Both the position numbers and the translations under genes were made by a program. From Clostridium sp. AWRP (lineage in GTDB: Bacteria; Bacillota; Clostridia; Clostridiales; Clostridiaceae): DNA of 64,000 nucleotides. Positions within the stretch are counted from its first letter, which is position 1, and each line of letters opens with the position of its first letter. Shown here piece by piece: positions 1 through 8,041 of this stretch. The stretch is taken from positions 2,480,001 to 2,544,000 of the forward strand of contig NZ_CP029758.2 in assembly GCF_004006395.2 (NCBI RefSeq). Reading direction: 5' to 3'. Below the pieces are notes generated by a model that saw only the letters and a program-made list of their open reading frames with translations, was not told the DNA's origin and did not search any database.

Positions 1-47
1 AAAACGTTATAATAATACTTAACATAAAAGCATTAATGCATACAAAA

Positions 48-75
48 AGCATTCAATTGTAAATTGAATGCTCAC
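48..75 (-). terminator. Rho-independent terminator after the MutS-family gene
   Basis: Read on the minus strand, an AGCATTCAATT/AATTGAATGCT hairpin is followed by a T-run. It lies just past the stop of the MutS-family gene and should end the two-gene transcript. Confidence 0.75.
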
Positions 76-101
76 TATTATAATTATATATAATATTGAA
101 A

Positions 102-1784
102 TTATTCTACTTCCCATATACCTTCAGTTAAAAATCTGTTTGCCTTATCCTGCGCCTTTTTTACAATAGCATCATTATATCCTAAAATACCTAAAAGTTT
201 TATTGCATTTTGAGTGGTAGCCCTTCCTTCATGGATTCTATAATCAAACTTTATCTCATTATTTTCAATACTTTCTTGAAAATGATAATTCTCAAAATAT
301 CTTTCAAGTATATGAGTAAGTTCCACATCATGGGTAGCTGCAATGCATATACAATTATTTAAAGTTAAATATTTTAGCACTTGAGAAGAAGCTGAAATTC
401 TTTCTACAGTATTGGTTCCTCGTAAAATTTCATCTACAAAACATATAGTAGGTATATCCTCATTTAAATTATCTATAATTCTCTTTAAAGATTTAGTTTC
501 TACTATATAATAGCTTTCATTGCTAAATATATCGTCTTTCAAAGCCATAGATGTATATATTTTGAAATAACAGCATTTAAATTCTGAAGCAAGGCAGGTA
601 TATATTGTCTCAGCTAAAATAATATTTATAGCTACTGTTTTTAAAAAAGTTGATTTACCTGATGCATTGGACCCTGTAATTAAGATGGAATCTGAAATCT
701 CTATGGAGTTTGGCACAGATTTTTCCATAAGGGGATGCCTTATATCTTTAAACACATTCACATTTTCCTGCTTTCTTCTGCATTTAATAAGCTCTGGCGT
801 AACATAATTTTTTATTCTTTCCCTATAAGCTGCAATAGACATACAGCTATCTATAGTTCCAATTACTTCAAATATTACTTTAAACTCACTGCTTCTTTCC
901 ATAAGAGCATTTGACATTTTTTCATAATTAATTAAATCCGTAAGTAAAAACATGCTAGTATACTCAGCTATTATACCTACATCTGTACCATTATTTCTTG
1001 AAGCAAAAGAAAGTCTTTTTATAGATCTTAGCTTTTTAAGAGATTCCCTTAATTTTTCATTGTAATCTTTAAACTCTTTTATATCTTCTTTCAAAATATC
1101 TCCAGCATATTTTACTATTTTAAGTATGTACATAAAGGATTCAAATTTATGCTTTATCCTATTTTTTTCTTTATAATATACAAATATATTATAGGAAAAG
1201 GACAATATGACGGTAGCGAGTCCAATATATGGATTCAAAAATATTAATCCTACACCTACAAAAGGGATTAAGGACAAAATTCTATAGTAAAGCAGTAATG
1301 ACTTTCTCTTATTATCTCTATTGTAAAAGTAATCAGTTATAAAACAAGACCTATTTTTCCCTAATTTTGCCAGAATATATTGTATGCTTTTTCTATTCTT
1401 ACTATTATTTTGAAAAAATTTTATTAATTCATCTCTATGTTTAAGTTTCCCCTCATCGTATATAGGTTCTCTTAGCATATTATATAAATACTGTTCTCCT
1501 GGACTACTTTCTGTATTATTTATTTTTTTAAAAATACTATCCATATCAAGATCTTTCCAGGTAATTTCATCAATAAAAACTGTTTCTTTTTCCACTTCTT
1601 TTCTATTATTAAAGTATTCAGCTGTACTCTTTAAGTCATCTTCCGTATATTTTTCTTCATCCTCTGCACCCCAATCATTTTCTATTCTTCTCCTAATTTC
1701 ATTATTTGACTTAATATTTGAAAATACTGATATTAATATGCTTACTAATATAATAGCAGCTATATATCCGAGTACAACCCACAT
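102..1784 (-). CDS. MutS-family DNA-binding ATPase, membrane-anchored type
   Basis: A 560-residue protein with the C-terminal MutS ATPase domain. The Walker A motif is GSNASGKST (about residue 375), Walker B is ICFVDEILRGTN (about 445-456), and a downstream ATHD motif follows. Upstream are a MutS core-like helical region and hydrophobic segments at residues 5-22 and about 170-205. It lacks the N-terminal mismatch-recognition domain of MutS1, so it resembles the short clostridial MutS-like proteins with membrane segments. Its role is unknown, and canonical mismatch repair is unlikely. The start follows AAAGGAGGAAGACAT. It lies 31 nt downstream of the HAD gene and is probably cotranscribed with it. 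Confidence 0.85.
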   Translation of the reverse strand: MWVVLGYIAAIILVSILISVFSNIKSNNEIRRRIENDWGAEDEEKYTEDDLKSTAEYFNNRKEVEKETVFIDEITWKDLDMDSIFKKINNTESSPGEQYLYNMLREPIYDEGKLKHRDELIKFFQNNSKNRKSIQYILAKLGKNRSCFITDYFYNRDNKRKSLLLYYRILSLIPFVGVGLIFLNPYIGLATVILSFSYNIFVYYKEKNRIKHKFESFMYILKIVKYAGDILKEDIKEFKDYNEKLRESLKKLRSIKRLSFASRNNGTDVGIIAEYTSMFLLTDLINYEKMSNALMERSSEFKVIFEVIGTIDSCMSIAAYRERIKNYVTPELIKCRRKQENVNVFKDIRHPLMEKSVPNSIEISDSILITGSNASGKSTFLKTVAINIILAETIYTCLASEFKCCYFKIYTSMALKDDIFSNESYYIVETKSLKRIIDNLNEDIPTICFVDEILRGTNTVERISASSQVLKYLTLNNCICIAATHDVELTHILERYFENYHFQESIENNEIKFDYRIHEGRATTQNAIKLLGILGYNDAIVKKAQDKANRFLTEGIWEVE

Positions 1785-1815
1785 ATGTCTTCCTCCTTTT
1801 ATTTTTTACTTTCGC

Positions 1816-2289
1816 TTATGTTCTAAGTGTAGCTCTAATTCTATCATTGTTTAACAATAAATCTATAGCATCTAAAATATTTGTAACTGCTATGTCAGAT
1901 TCTATCAAAGATTTAGTAAAGCATCCTTCTCTCCCAATAACACAAATAGATATAATACTATTTTTAAACATTTCCAGATCATTTCTTCCATTGCCAACAG
2001 ATGCAGTAACATCACATCCCAGCTTTTCAACCATATACTTTTTATCTTTAGATGAATCTTCTTTATTAAATACTTTAACTTTAACTGGAAGACCCTGGCA
2101 CTGCCTTTTTACAGTTCCATAAGTATCTGCCGTAATAATATAAATATTAACATCTTTGCCTGCTAACTCCTTTAATTTATCCCCCACAGAGTCAATTAAA
2201 ATCCCATCTTGTCCAAGAGTACCATTAAAATCAAAAATAACATTTTTTATGGTAATATTCCTTCTCCCGGGTATATTAAATATTATCAT
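1816..2289 (-). CDS. HAD-superfamily hydrolase (small, P-type ATPase-domain-like)
   Basis: A 157-residue protein with a HAD core. Motif I is DFNGTL near residue 20. A lysine-containing middle segment and GNGRNDLEMF (motif IV, about residue 99) follow. It has no cap domain or membrane segment, so it resembles the soluble HAD proteins related to the P-type ATPase phosphorylation domain. The second acidic residue of motif I is Asn (DxN rather than DxD); this replaces the general acid/base used by most HAD phosphatases and is typical of weak or unusual hydrolases. The start follows AAAGGGGATAATTAAAA. The substrate is unknown. Confidence 0.8.
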   Translation of the reverse strand: MIIFNIPGRRNITIKNVIFDFNGTLGQDGILIDSVGDKLKELAGKDVNIYIITADTYGTVKRQCQGLPVKVKVFNKEDSSKDKKYMVEKLGCDVTASVGNGRNDLEMFKNSIISICVIGREGCFTKSLIESDIAVTNILDAIDLLLNNDRIRATLRT

Positions 2290-2333
2290 TTTTAATTATC
2301 CCCTTTATAACATTTTACAAATTATTTAATTTT

Positions 2334-2363
2334 ACTGTAAACTATTCAAACATAACTTGTCAA
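2334..2363 (-). promoter_or_regulatory. Putative sigma-A promoter for the HAD/MutS-like pair
   Basis: On the minus strand TTGACA is followed after 17-18 nt by TTACAG/TACAGT, about 45 nt before the HAD start codon. The -10 is weak. Confidence 0.45.
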
Positions 2364-2592
2364 TGTTAACTTTGCTATCACACTCCTAAAAATAAACAGA
2401 TTTCTAAGTTTCTAGTATTTATTGACAAATTCCTTTTCAACTAGTAATATTATATATGCAAGAAGTAGGAGCAAAAACAGAAAAAATATATACAATAGAA
2501 GGAAATGAAGATAATAAAAATTACATTCAAAGCATGAAATATAATTTACAAGTGATTTATAACAGCTTAAAATAAATTTTCCAACAATTTGT

Positions 2593-2621
2593 TTGACATG
2601 TCATTTTCAATATAATATAAT
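2593..2621 (+). promoter_or_regulatory. Sigma-A promoter of purH
   Basis: TTGACA, a 17-nt spacer and TATAAT lie just upstream of the ZTP riboswitch. Confidence 0.75.
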
Positions 2622-2635
2622 TTAATAAATTGCAT

Positions 2636-2740
2636 AAAATAATCATGTAACTGGCGGAAATGGAGTTTACCATAGGGAGCATGATTAAAAAGATATCGAC
2701 CGCCTGGGTAAATTATATAATTTACCCAGGTTTTTTATGC
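2636..2740 (+). ncRNA. ZTP (pfl) riboswitch
   Basis: The region carries the conserved pfl-motif segments: GTAACTGGCGGAAATGG, then GGGAGCATGA, and CGACCGCCTGGG at the 3' end. The last segment runs into a hairpin with six T's at 2703-2736. This is a transcriptional switch that is ON when ZTP/ZMP accumulates under folate shortage. It sits directly before an AICAR transformylase gene, the classic target, because ZMP is that enzyme's substrate. Confidence 0.92.
2703..2736 (+). terminator. Intrinsic terminator of the ZTP riboswitch
   Basis: A perfect 12-bp stem CCTGGGTAAATT/AATTTACCCAGG is followed by TTTTTT. Its 5' arm overlaps the conserved CCGCCTGGG of the aptamer, so ligand binding and termination exclude each other. 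Confidence 0.9.
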
Positions 2741-2768
2741 TTAAATTTAAAATGGAGGTATTTTATAA

Positions 2769-3944
2769 ATGGAAATGAATGAATTTGTACTTAAATATGG
2801 GTGCAACCCACACCAAAAACCTGCAAGAGTTTATATAAAAAAAGGCTCTCTTCCCTTTAAAATATTGAATGGAAGACCCGGATATATCAATCTTATGGAC
2901 GCTTTTAATTCCTGGCAACTTGTAAAGGAACTTAGAAATGCCACAGGACTTTGTAGTGCTGCTTCTTTTAAGCATGTAAGTCCTGCAGGTGCTGCAGTTG
3001 CAGTGCCTCTAAATGATATATTAAAAAAGGCATATGCAGTTTCAGATATGGAACTCTCCCCTGCAGCTGTTGCTTATTCAAGGGCAAGAGGAGCAGATAG
3101 GATGTCCTCCTACGGAGATTTTGCAGCTATAAGTGATGAAGTTGACTTATCTGCTGCTAAAATACTTAAAGCATCGGTTTCAGATGGAATAATTGCCCCA
3201 TCCTACAGCAAAGAAGCATTAGAACTTTTAAAGACAAAGAAAAAAGGGAACTACTGTATAATTCAAATTGATCCAAATTATGAACCAGAAGGAATGGAAA
3301 AAAGAGAGATATTTGGAGTAACTTTTGAACAAAAAAGGGATGACGCAGTTATAACAGAGAATCTTTTAAAAAACATAGTAACAGATAATAAGAATATGCC
3401 AGAAAGTGCTAAAAGAGATCTTCTAATTTCAATGATCACCCTAAAATACACACAATCTAACTCAGTTTGTTTCGCAGTAGACGGTCAAGTAATTGGAGTT
3501 GGAGCAGGCCAGCAGTCAAGAGTTCACTGTACAAGACTTGCTGCATCAAAGGCAGATATATGGTTTTTAAGACAACATCCTAAGGTACTGTCCCTGCCTT
3601 TTAAAGAAGGGCTTAAAAGACCTGAAATGGATAATGTAATAGACCAGTATCTCCGCGATGACATAACTCCTGAGGAAACTATGGGATGGAAAGATGTATT
3701 TACTGAAATTCCTAAAAGACTTACTTTAGATGAAAAAAAGGATTGGCTTTCAAAACTTCAAGGCGTATCTTTAGGATCTGACGCGTTTTTCCCATTTAGA
3801 GATAATATAGACAGAGCCTCTAAAAGCGGTGTAAAGTATATTGTCCAGCCAGGTGGTTCTATAAGAGATGACATTGTAATAAAAGCTTGTAACAACTATG
3901 ATATGGTAATGGCATTTTCAAATTTGAGATTATTCCACCATTAA
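2769..3944 (+). CDS. purH: Stand-alone AICAR transformylase (purine biosynthesis)
   Basis: A 391-residue protein matching the AICAR formyltransferase half of bifunctional PurH. It has KYGCNPHQKPA at the N terminus, SFKHVSPAGAAVAVP (the catalytic Lys-His region, about residues 66-80) and a later SDAFFPFRD motif. It formylates AICAR using 10-formyl-THF, the penultimate step to IMP. The N-terminal IMP cyclohydrolase domain of normal PurH (about 520 residues) is absent, so another enzyme must close the ring. Control by the ZTP riboswitch supports the assignment. The start ATG lies 10 nt after GGAGG. Confidence 0.93.
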   Translation: MEMNEFVLKYGCNPHQKPARVYIKKGSLPFKILNGRPGYINLMDAFNSWQLVKELRNATGLCSAASFKHVSPAGAAVAVPLNDILKKAYAVSDMELSPAAVAYSRARGADRMSSYGDFAAISDEVDLSAAKILKASVSDGIIAPSYSKEALELLKTKKKGNYCIIQIDPNYEPEGMEKREIFGVTFEQKRDDAVITENLLKNIVTDNKNMPESAKRDLLISMITLKYTQSNSVCFAVDGQVIGVGAGQQSRVHCTRLAASKADIWFLRQHPKVLSLPFKEGLKRPEMDNVIDQYLRDDITPEETMGWKDVFTEIPKRLTLDEKKDWLSKLQGVSLGSDAFFPFRDNIDRASKSGVKYIVQPGGSIRDDIVIKACNNYDMVMAFSNLRLFHH

Positions 3945-3967
3945 TCATAGACTCAACTTTCACAAGT

Positions 3968-4063
3968 TAAGAATTAATAATAAAGAATTAATAGCGAAAG
4001 ATTTTTTGTAGTGTAACGGGAAAAATTTACATTAACTATTAATTCTTCATTCTTAACTATTAA
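3968..4063. repeat. Inverted repeat between convergent purH and cbiN
   Basis: Two imperfectly complementary arms, near 3968-3998 and 4036-4063, are built from GTTAAGAAT and AGAATTAATAG blocks. They form a long AT-rich stem between convergent genes. It may act as a bidirectional terminator or be a small dispersed repeat. Confidence 0.5.
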
Positions 4064-4083
4064 TTTAAAATATTACTTGACCT

Positions 4084-4419
4084 TTATTTCTTTATTTCTT
4101 TATTCCCCATTTGTTCATTTTCTATTTTTTTTCTTTCTACAAATCTTCCCATTAAAAATGCTACAACACCAACTCCTATACCTGTTTGTACACAGAATAA
4201 AAAGCTTTCAACTTCTCCTGGTAATTCTCCTCCAATCCATTGTTCCATGACAGGTGTAGCCCACGGATGATACTCTTTACCTGTAATCTGTGAAACAGTT
4301 GCGCTTCCTGCATCATCTGAACCCTCAAATTTAGCACCTCTTAATGTAAATAATGGTATAGAAGCAATCAATACAGCGATAACTAATAAAATAGTAACCT
4401 TCTTTTTTGTATTTGTCAT
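4084..4419 (-). CDS. cbiN: Cobalt ECF transporter accessory subunit CbiN
   Basis: A 111-residue small membrane protein with one transmembrane helix at each end (about residues 8-27 and 75-95). The extracytoplasmic loop between them contains the family motif YHPWATPVMEQW, near GSDD. CbiN works with CbiM to load cobalt into the CbiMNQO importer. Its start overlaps the cbiM stop by one base, so translation is probably coupled. It is the last gene of the riboswitch-controlled cbiQOMN operon. Confidence 0.92.
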   Translation of the reverse strand: MTNTKKKVTILLVIAVLIASIPLFTLRGAKFEGSDDAGSATVSQITGKEYHPWATPVMEQWIGGELPGEVESFLFCVQTGIGVGVVAFLMGRFVERKKIENEQMGNKEIKK

Positions 4420-5171
4420 TAGTTTTCACCTCTCTTTAAAAATCCAATGCCTGTCAATTCAGATTTTGCATATGTTTCAAGTCCTATAATTATAACAACA
4501 GTAAGAATACCTTCTATAATTGCCAGTGGACCTTGTGTTGGTGCAAATACTCCAAGGAACTTAAATACAGATGCTAGAACACCACCATTTTGAGAAGGAT
4601 ATGCAAGTGCAAGCTGAAAACTGGTTACACAATAAGTGAATACATCACCAATTGACGCTGCCAAAAAAATACCTACATTTTTATTAACTTTCATCTTCTG
4701 GCATAATTTATAGATTCCATAAGAAACTAGTGGACCCGCAATAGCCATAGAAAAAGTATTAGCACCAAGAGTAGTAAGTCCTCCATGAGCAAGTAGAATT
4801 GCCTGGAAAATCAGACAAATGATACCTAGTATAGCTACTGCGGTTGGTCCAAATAAAATTGCAGCAAGTCCTGTACCAGTCATATGTGAACAACTTCCTG
4901 TTACTGATGGAATTTTTAAAGATGAGAGTACGAAAATAAATGCACCTGCCATAGCAATAATGGTCATGGACTTACGGTTTTTAGATAATGTTTTCTTAAT
5001 TGACAAGTAACCTGCTATTAAGAATGGTAAGGAAATAGCACCCCACATAATACAAAATTTTGGTGGAAGATATCCTTCCATGATGTGCATTGCATTTGCT
5101 ACTGGAGTTACTCCAAAAATTAACGCAAAAGCTGCTGCTATAGTAATAATTTTCTTTTCTTTTTGATCCAT
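4419..5171 (-). CDS. cbiM: Cobalt ECF transporter substrate-binding subunit CbiM
   Basis: A 250-residue polytopic membrane protein. After a leader of about 27 residues (ending VANA) comes MHIMEGYLPPKFC. This is the conserved CbiM N terminus, whose His is a metal ligand once the leader is removed. Further family motifs include GSCSHMTGTGLAAILFGP. CbiM is the cobalt-specific S component. It has its own GGGGGAAAG ribosome binding site and sits between cbiO and cbiN. Confidence 0.95.
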   Translation of the reverse strand: MDQKEKKIITIAAAFALIFGVTPVANAMHIMEGYLPPKFCIMWGAISLPFLIAGYLSIKKTLSKNRKSMTIIAMAGAFIFVLSSLKIPSVTGSCSHMTGTGLAAILFGPTAVAILGIICLIFQAILLAHGGLTTLGANTFSMAIAGPLVSYGIYKLCQKMKVNKNVGIFLAASIGDVFTYCVTSFQLALAYPSQNGGVLASVFKFLGVFAPTQGPLAIIEGILTVVIIIGLETYAKSELTGIGFLKRGEN

Positions 5172-5210
5172 TTTACTTTCCCCCTTATGTTGTTTTTAAT
5201 TTATGATAAT

Positions 5211-6065
5211 CTAAGTTAACACACCTAGAAAAGATGTCTGCTTTTCAAGTATTTTCTTTAATTCTTCTGTGCTCTTCGGATAAGTTTTCGTATCTTGCAT
5301 CAAATGTTTTTTTACAAGCAGCTCATAAACCTCCAGCATAGTTGGCTGTTTTAAATTCGCCTGCTTTAAAATTGACCTATTTTTAAAAATTTCTAATGGT
5401 GTTCCATCTGCAATAATTTTACCATCACAGAATACAATAGCTCTTTCGGCCCATCTGTATACAAAATCTACATCATGAGTAGAAATAAGCATGGTCTTTC
5501 CTTCTAATGAAAGTTTTGCTAAAACTTCTTCTAACATCATAGCATTTAAAGGGTCCAGTGCTGCCGTAGGTTCATCAAAAATAACAATTTCTGATTTCAT
5601 AGCAATAATATCTGCAATGGTTACACGTTTCTTTTCACCGCCGCTCAAATAATGAGGAGGTCGATCTTTGAAGTCAGAAATATTCATATATGCCAGAGCC
5701 TCTTCAATCCTCTTTTTTACTTCTTCCTTTGGGAGCTTTAAATTCATGGGGCCAAATCCAACTTCCGCCATAACCGTAGATGCAATAATTTGATTATCCG
5801 CATCCTGGAATACAATTCCAATATTTTTTCTGAGTTCTTTTAAGTTTTTTTTATTAACTACCGTATCACGATAAATAATTTTTCCATGTTCTGGTGTAAA
5901 TACGCCATTAATATTTAAGAAAAATGTAGATTTGCCAGATCCATTGGATCCAATAACAGCAATCTTCTCACCTTCATGGATATCCACATTTATTCCATTT
6001 AATGCAGGCTTTCCATTGCCATAGGTATAGTACAAATTCTCAACCTTTAATATTGTTTTTCCCAT
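5211..6065 (-). CDS. cbiO: Cobalt ECF transporter ATPase CbiO
   Basis: A 284-residue ABC ATPase. Walker A is GSNGSGKST (about residues 38-46), the Q-loop is FQDADNQI, the signature is LSGGEKKR, Walker B is IVIFDEPTAALDP and the switch histidine is STHD. It powers cobalt import with CbiQ as the T component. It starts 12 nt after cbiQ. The C-terminal tail of about 45 residues beyond the ATPase core is usual in CbiO/EcfA proteins. Confidence 0.94.
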   Translation of the reverse strand: MGKTILKVENLYYTYGNGKPALNGINVDIHEGEKIAVIGSNGSGKSTFFLNINGVFTPEHGKIIYRDTVVNKKNLKELRKNIGIVFQDADNQIIASTVMAEVGFGPMNLKLPKEEVKKRIEEALAYMNISDFKDRPPHYLSGGEKKRVTIADIIAMKSEIVIFDEPTAALDPLNAMMLEEVLAKLSLEGKTMLISTHDVDFVYRWAERAIVFCDGKIIADGTPLEIFKNRSILKQANLKQPTMLEVYELLVKKHLMQDTKTYPKSTEELKKILEKQTSFLGVLT

Positions 6066-6077
6066 AATAGCTCCTCT

Positions 6078-6977
6078 CTATTTTGTAAAGCCCCAGAGTA
6101 AAACTAAAAAAATTATGAATACTACTGCTGTGACAATTTGTATTGTTTCTACTTTTTTATCTTCTTCATAAAATATAAGCTCTCCATCATAACATCTAGC
6201 TTCCATAGCATCATAGTAAGAGCTTGCTTTTTTCAATGAAGTAACCAGCATATTGCTTCCAATGTTTCCAAATGTATAACAGGAAGTTTTAAAATCACAG
6301 TATCCCTGACGGGACTCTGCAGAGTTTTTCATTTTAGAATACACATCCATTAAAATAAAAATATAACGATAAATGATATTCATCAGTTCTACAATAAGCT
6401 TTGGAACATGTACCTTTCTAAGCACACATATAATCTCAGATGATGGAGTTGATAGTGCCATCATTTGCAGTGCACTGACAGCTGCGAAAACCTTTAGAAT
6501 TAAAAACACAGCTTTCTTAATACTTACCTGGGAAGTAAATACATAGCAGAAACCAAGACACAGATTATACTGCCCTATAGGGTGTGTTGAAAAATCAATA
6601 GCAATAGTAAAAGTCCCAAGAAGAATAAATACTATCGGAATAGTCATTACTGACAAGTATTCATGTGCTGGAAGTTCTCCCTTTTCAATAGTTATATAGG
6701 CCATCGCAATAATCACCACAGCAGATACATATGGATTGTCCAATACAATACAAAGAACCAATATCAAAACAGAAACACATACCTTAAAGCTAGGATTCCA
6801 ATGCCTAATTTTAGAGTTATAAGCATAAAAATCAATTGAAAATCCTTCGCCATGTTTATGCCCCATTCTATGATGATGATGTGTACTATTCTCATAAGTG
6901 TTGCCATGCCCTTTTCCCATTTTCAAGAAAAATACGAACATCAAAAATGCGATACCTAAAATAACAATTTTGCTCAT
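6078..6977 (-). CDS. cbiQ: Cobalt ECF transporter transmembrane subunit CbiQ with His-rich N-terminal extension
   Basis: A 299-residue T component. The usual CbiQ body begins near residue 48 (IDFYAYNSKIRHWNPSFK) and contains several transmembrane helices and the coupling motif AMEARCYDGE. Ahead of it is an extra transmembrane helix (residues 4-20) and a metal-binding-looking loop rich in His (HHHHRMGHKHG, about residues 33-43). The extension could collect cobalt, which is inferred. The start follows AAAGGAGGTGTAAA. It is the first gene after the tandem cobalamin riboswitches. Confidence 0.92.
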   Translation of the reverse strand: MSKIVILGIAFLMFVFFLKMGKGHGNTYENSTHHHHRMGHKHGEGFSIDFYAYNSKIRHWNPSFKVCVSVLILVLCIVLDNPYVSAVVIIAMAYITIEKGELPAHEYLSVMTIPIVFILLGTFTIAIDFSTHPIGQYNLCLGFCYVFTSQVSIKKAVFLILKVFAAVSALQMMALSTPSSEIICVLRKVHVPKLIVELMNIIYRYIFILMDVYSKMKNSAESRQGYCDFKTSCYTFGNIGSNMLVTSLKKASSYYDAMEARCYDGELIFYEEDKKVETIQIVTAVVFIIFLVLLWGFTK

Positions 6978-7051
6978 TTTACACCTCCTTTAAACTTTTC
7001 GTAGAACACTCCAATTTTCTTTTAGCTTGATTAATTTAAAAATTTGTAATC

Positions 7052-7080
7052 AAATAAAGCCTGCAGCAACCTGCAGGCTA
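7052..7080 (-). terminator. Terminator of cobalamin riboswitch 1
   Basis: The minus strand has AGCCTGCAG/CTGCAGGCT with a short loop, followed by a T-rich tract, between the aptamer and cbiQ. Confidence 0.75.
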
Positions 7081-7205
7081 ATATAGCATACCATTAAACT
7101 TACATAATGTTAGCAGTATTTATTGATAAAAATCAGCAATAAAACATATAACTATTATGTAAACAAATATTACTACACACTTCCTACCGAAGCTGTCGTT
7201 AATTA

Positions 7206-7361
7206 TTCTAAGGCAGGTCTCCTGACTCGTAGATCAATTTACTCTCTAAACTTCCCAGCATATGCCAGTGTTCACTAGATTTCATCCCTACTCACAGTAA
7301 CGGTGGCTGTAAAGGTTTCTGACCTTTTTCCCTATTCTCTTCATAATTGAAGCACCTTAAA
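7206..7361 (-). ncRNA. Cobalamin riboswitch 1 (proximal, cbiQOMN)
   Basis: The B12 box (GTCAGGAGACCTGCCT on minus) lies at 7211-7226. The upstream core includes a purine-rich GGGAAAAAGG strand and a GCCACCGTTACTGTGAG-like segment. P1 closes through TAAGG/CCTTA. It controls cbiQ and the genes behind it. Confidence 0.93.
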
Positions 7362-7397
7362 ATATCAATATTTAATTAATATTCAAAATACATTTAT

Positions 7398-7426
7398 ATT
7401 ATACATATTATATATATTATTGTCAA
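7398..7426 (-). promoter_or_regulatory. Sigma-A promoter before riboswitch 1
   Basis: TTGACA, 17 nt, TATAAT on the minus strand, directly upstream of the proximal aptamer. The proximal switch can therefore be transcribed independently of the distal one. Confidence 0.75.
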
Positions 7427-7513
7427 ATATTTCGTATAATTTTCAGAGAATTTGAGTTTTTCAAATTTATTATCTCAATATATTGGGATTTTTCTATTTG
7501 AATAGATTAAAAA

Positions 7514-7545
7514 AACTGCTGTTGCACACCATTGCAACAGCAGCA
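7514..7545 (-). terminator. Second terminator of the distal riboswitch
   Basis: The minus strand has an 11-bp stem CTGCTGTTGCA/TGCAACAGCAG followed by TTTTTTT. It lies between the two tandem aptamers. Confidence 0.85.
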
Positions 7546-7585
7546 TTAAAGGGATTAGATATGTTTAAGTTAACACCAATATATA

Positions 7586-7613
7586 AAAAGGGACTTCTTT
7601 TAGAAGTCCCTAA
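7586..7613 (-). terminator. First terminator of the distal riboswitch
   Basis: The minus strand has GGGACTTCT/AGAAGTCCC followed by a T-run, directly 3' of riboswitch 2. Confidence 0.85.
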
Positions 7614-7704
7614 TTAACACATTATATAGCTACATCCATTTTATAACAGCATAGCCTAAAAAATTACCAATGCATTAATCTTTCCCTCCGAAAGATCATT
7701 TCAA

Positions 7705-7860
7705 AAGTACAGGCAGGTCTCCTGACTATAGGATCATCCTCTTTAATTCCTTCCCAGAATACTCCAGTGGAAATTTAAAATCGTCACCCAATACAGTAGC
7801 GGGGGCTGTGATGGAATTTCACCATTTTCCCTTTTAATTACCTACGTAAACCACATACTT
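7705..7860 (-). ncRNA. Cobalamin riboswitch 2 (distal, cbiQOMN)
   Basis: A second full aptamer lies about 350 nt upstream of the first. The B12 box (GTCAGGAGACCTGCCT) is at 7711-7726, and the core carries AAAGGGAAAATGG and GCCCCCGCTACTG. No ORF lies between the two aptamers, only two terminators and the promoter of the proximal switch. Confidence 0.92.
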
Positions 7861-7880
7861 TATTATTTGATTATGTTTAC

Positions 7881-7909
7881 ATTATATACTTACATCATTC
7901 ATTTGTCAA
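7881..7909 (-). promoter_or_regulatory. Sigma-A promoter before riboswitch 2
   Basis: TTGACA, 17 nt, TATAAT on the minus strand. Confidence 0.75.
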
Positions 7910-8041
7910 GTAAAATGCATTAAATATTTTAATTATAAAAAAATTCTGTAATATTCCAAATACTATTTAAACAAATAAAAACATCTATATTGATTTTCTC
8001 ACAATTTCTCTTTTATGTCAAGTATAATCTTTAATGTGCTA

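Noticed and set aside
102..1784. Canonical mismatch repair MutS
   Set aside because: The mismatch-recognition domain is missing and membrane segments are present; only the ATPase core and clamp-like part match.
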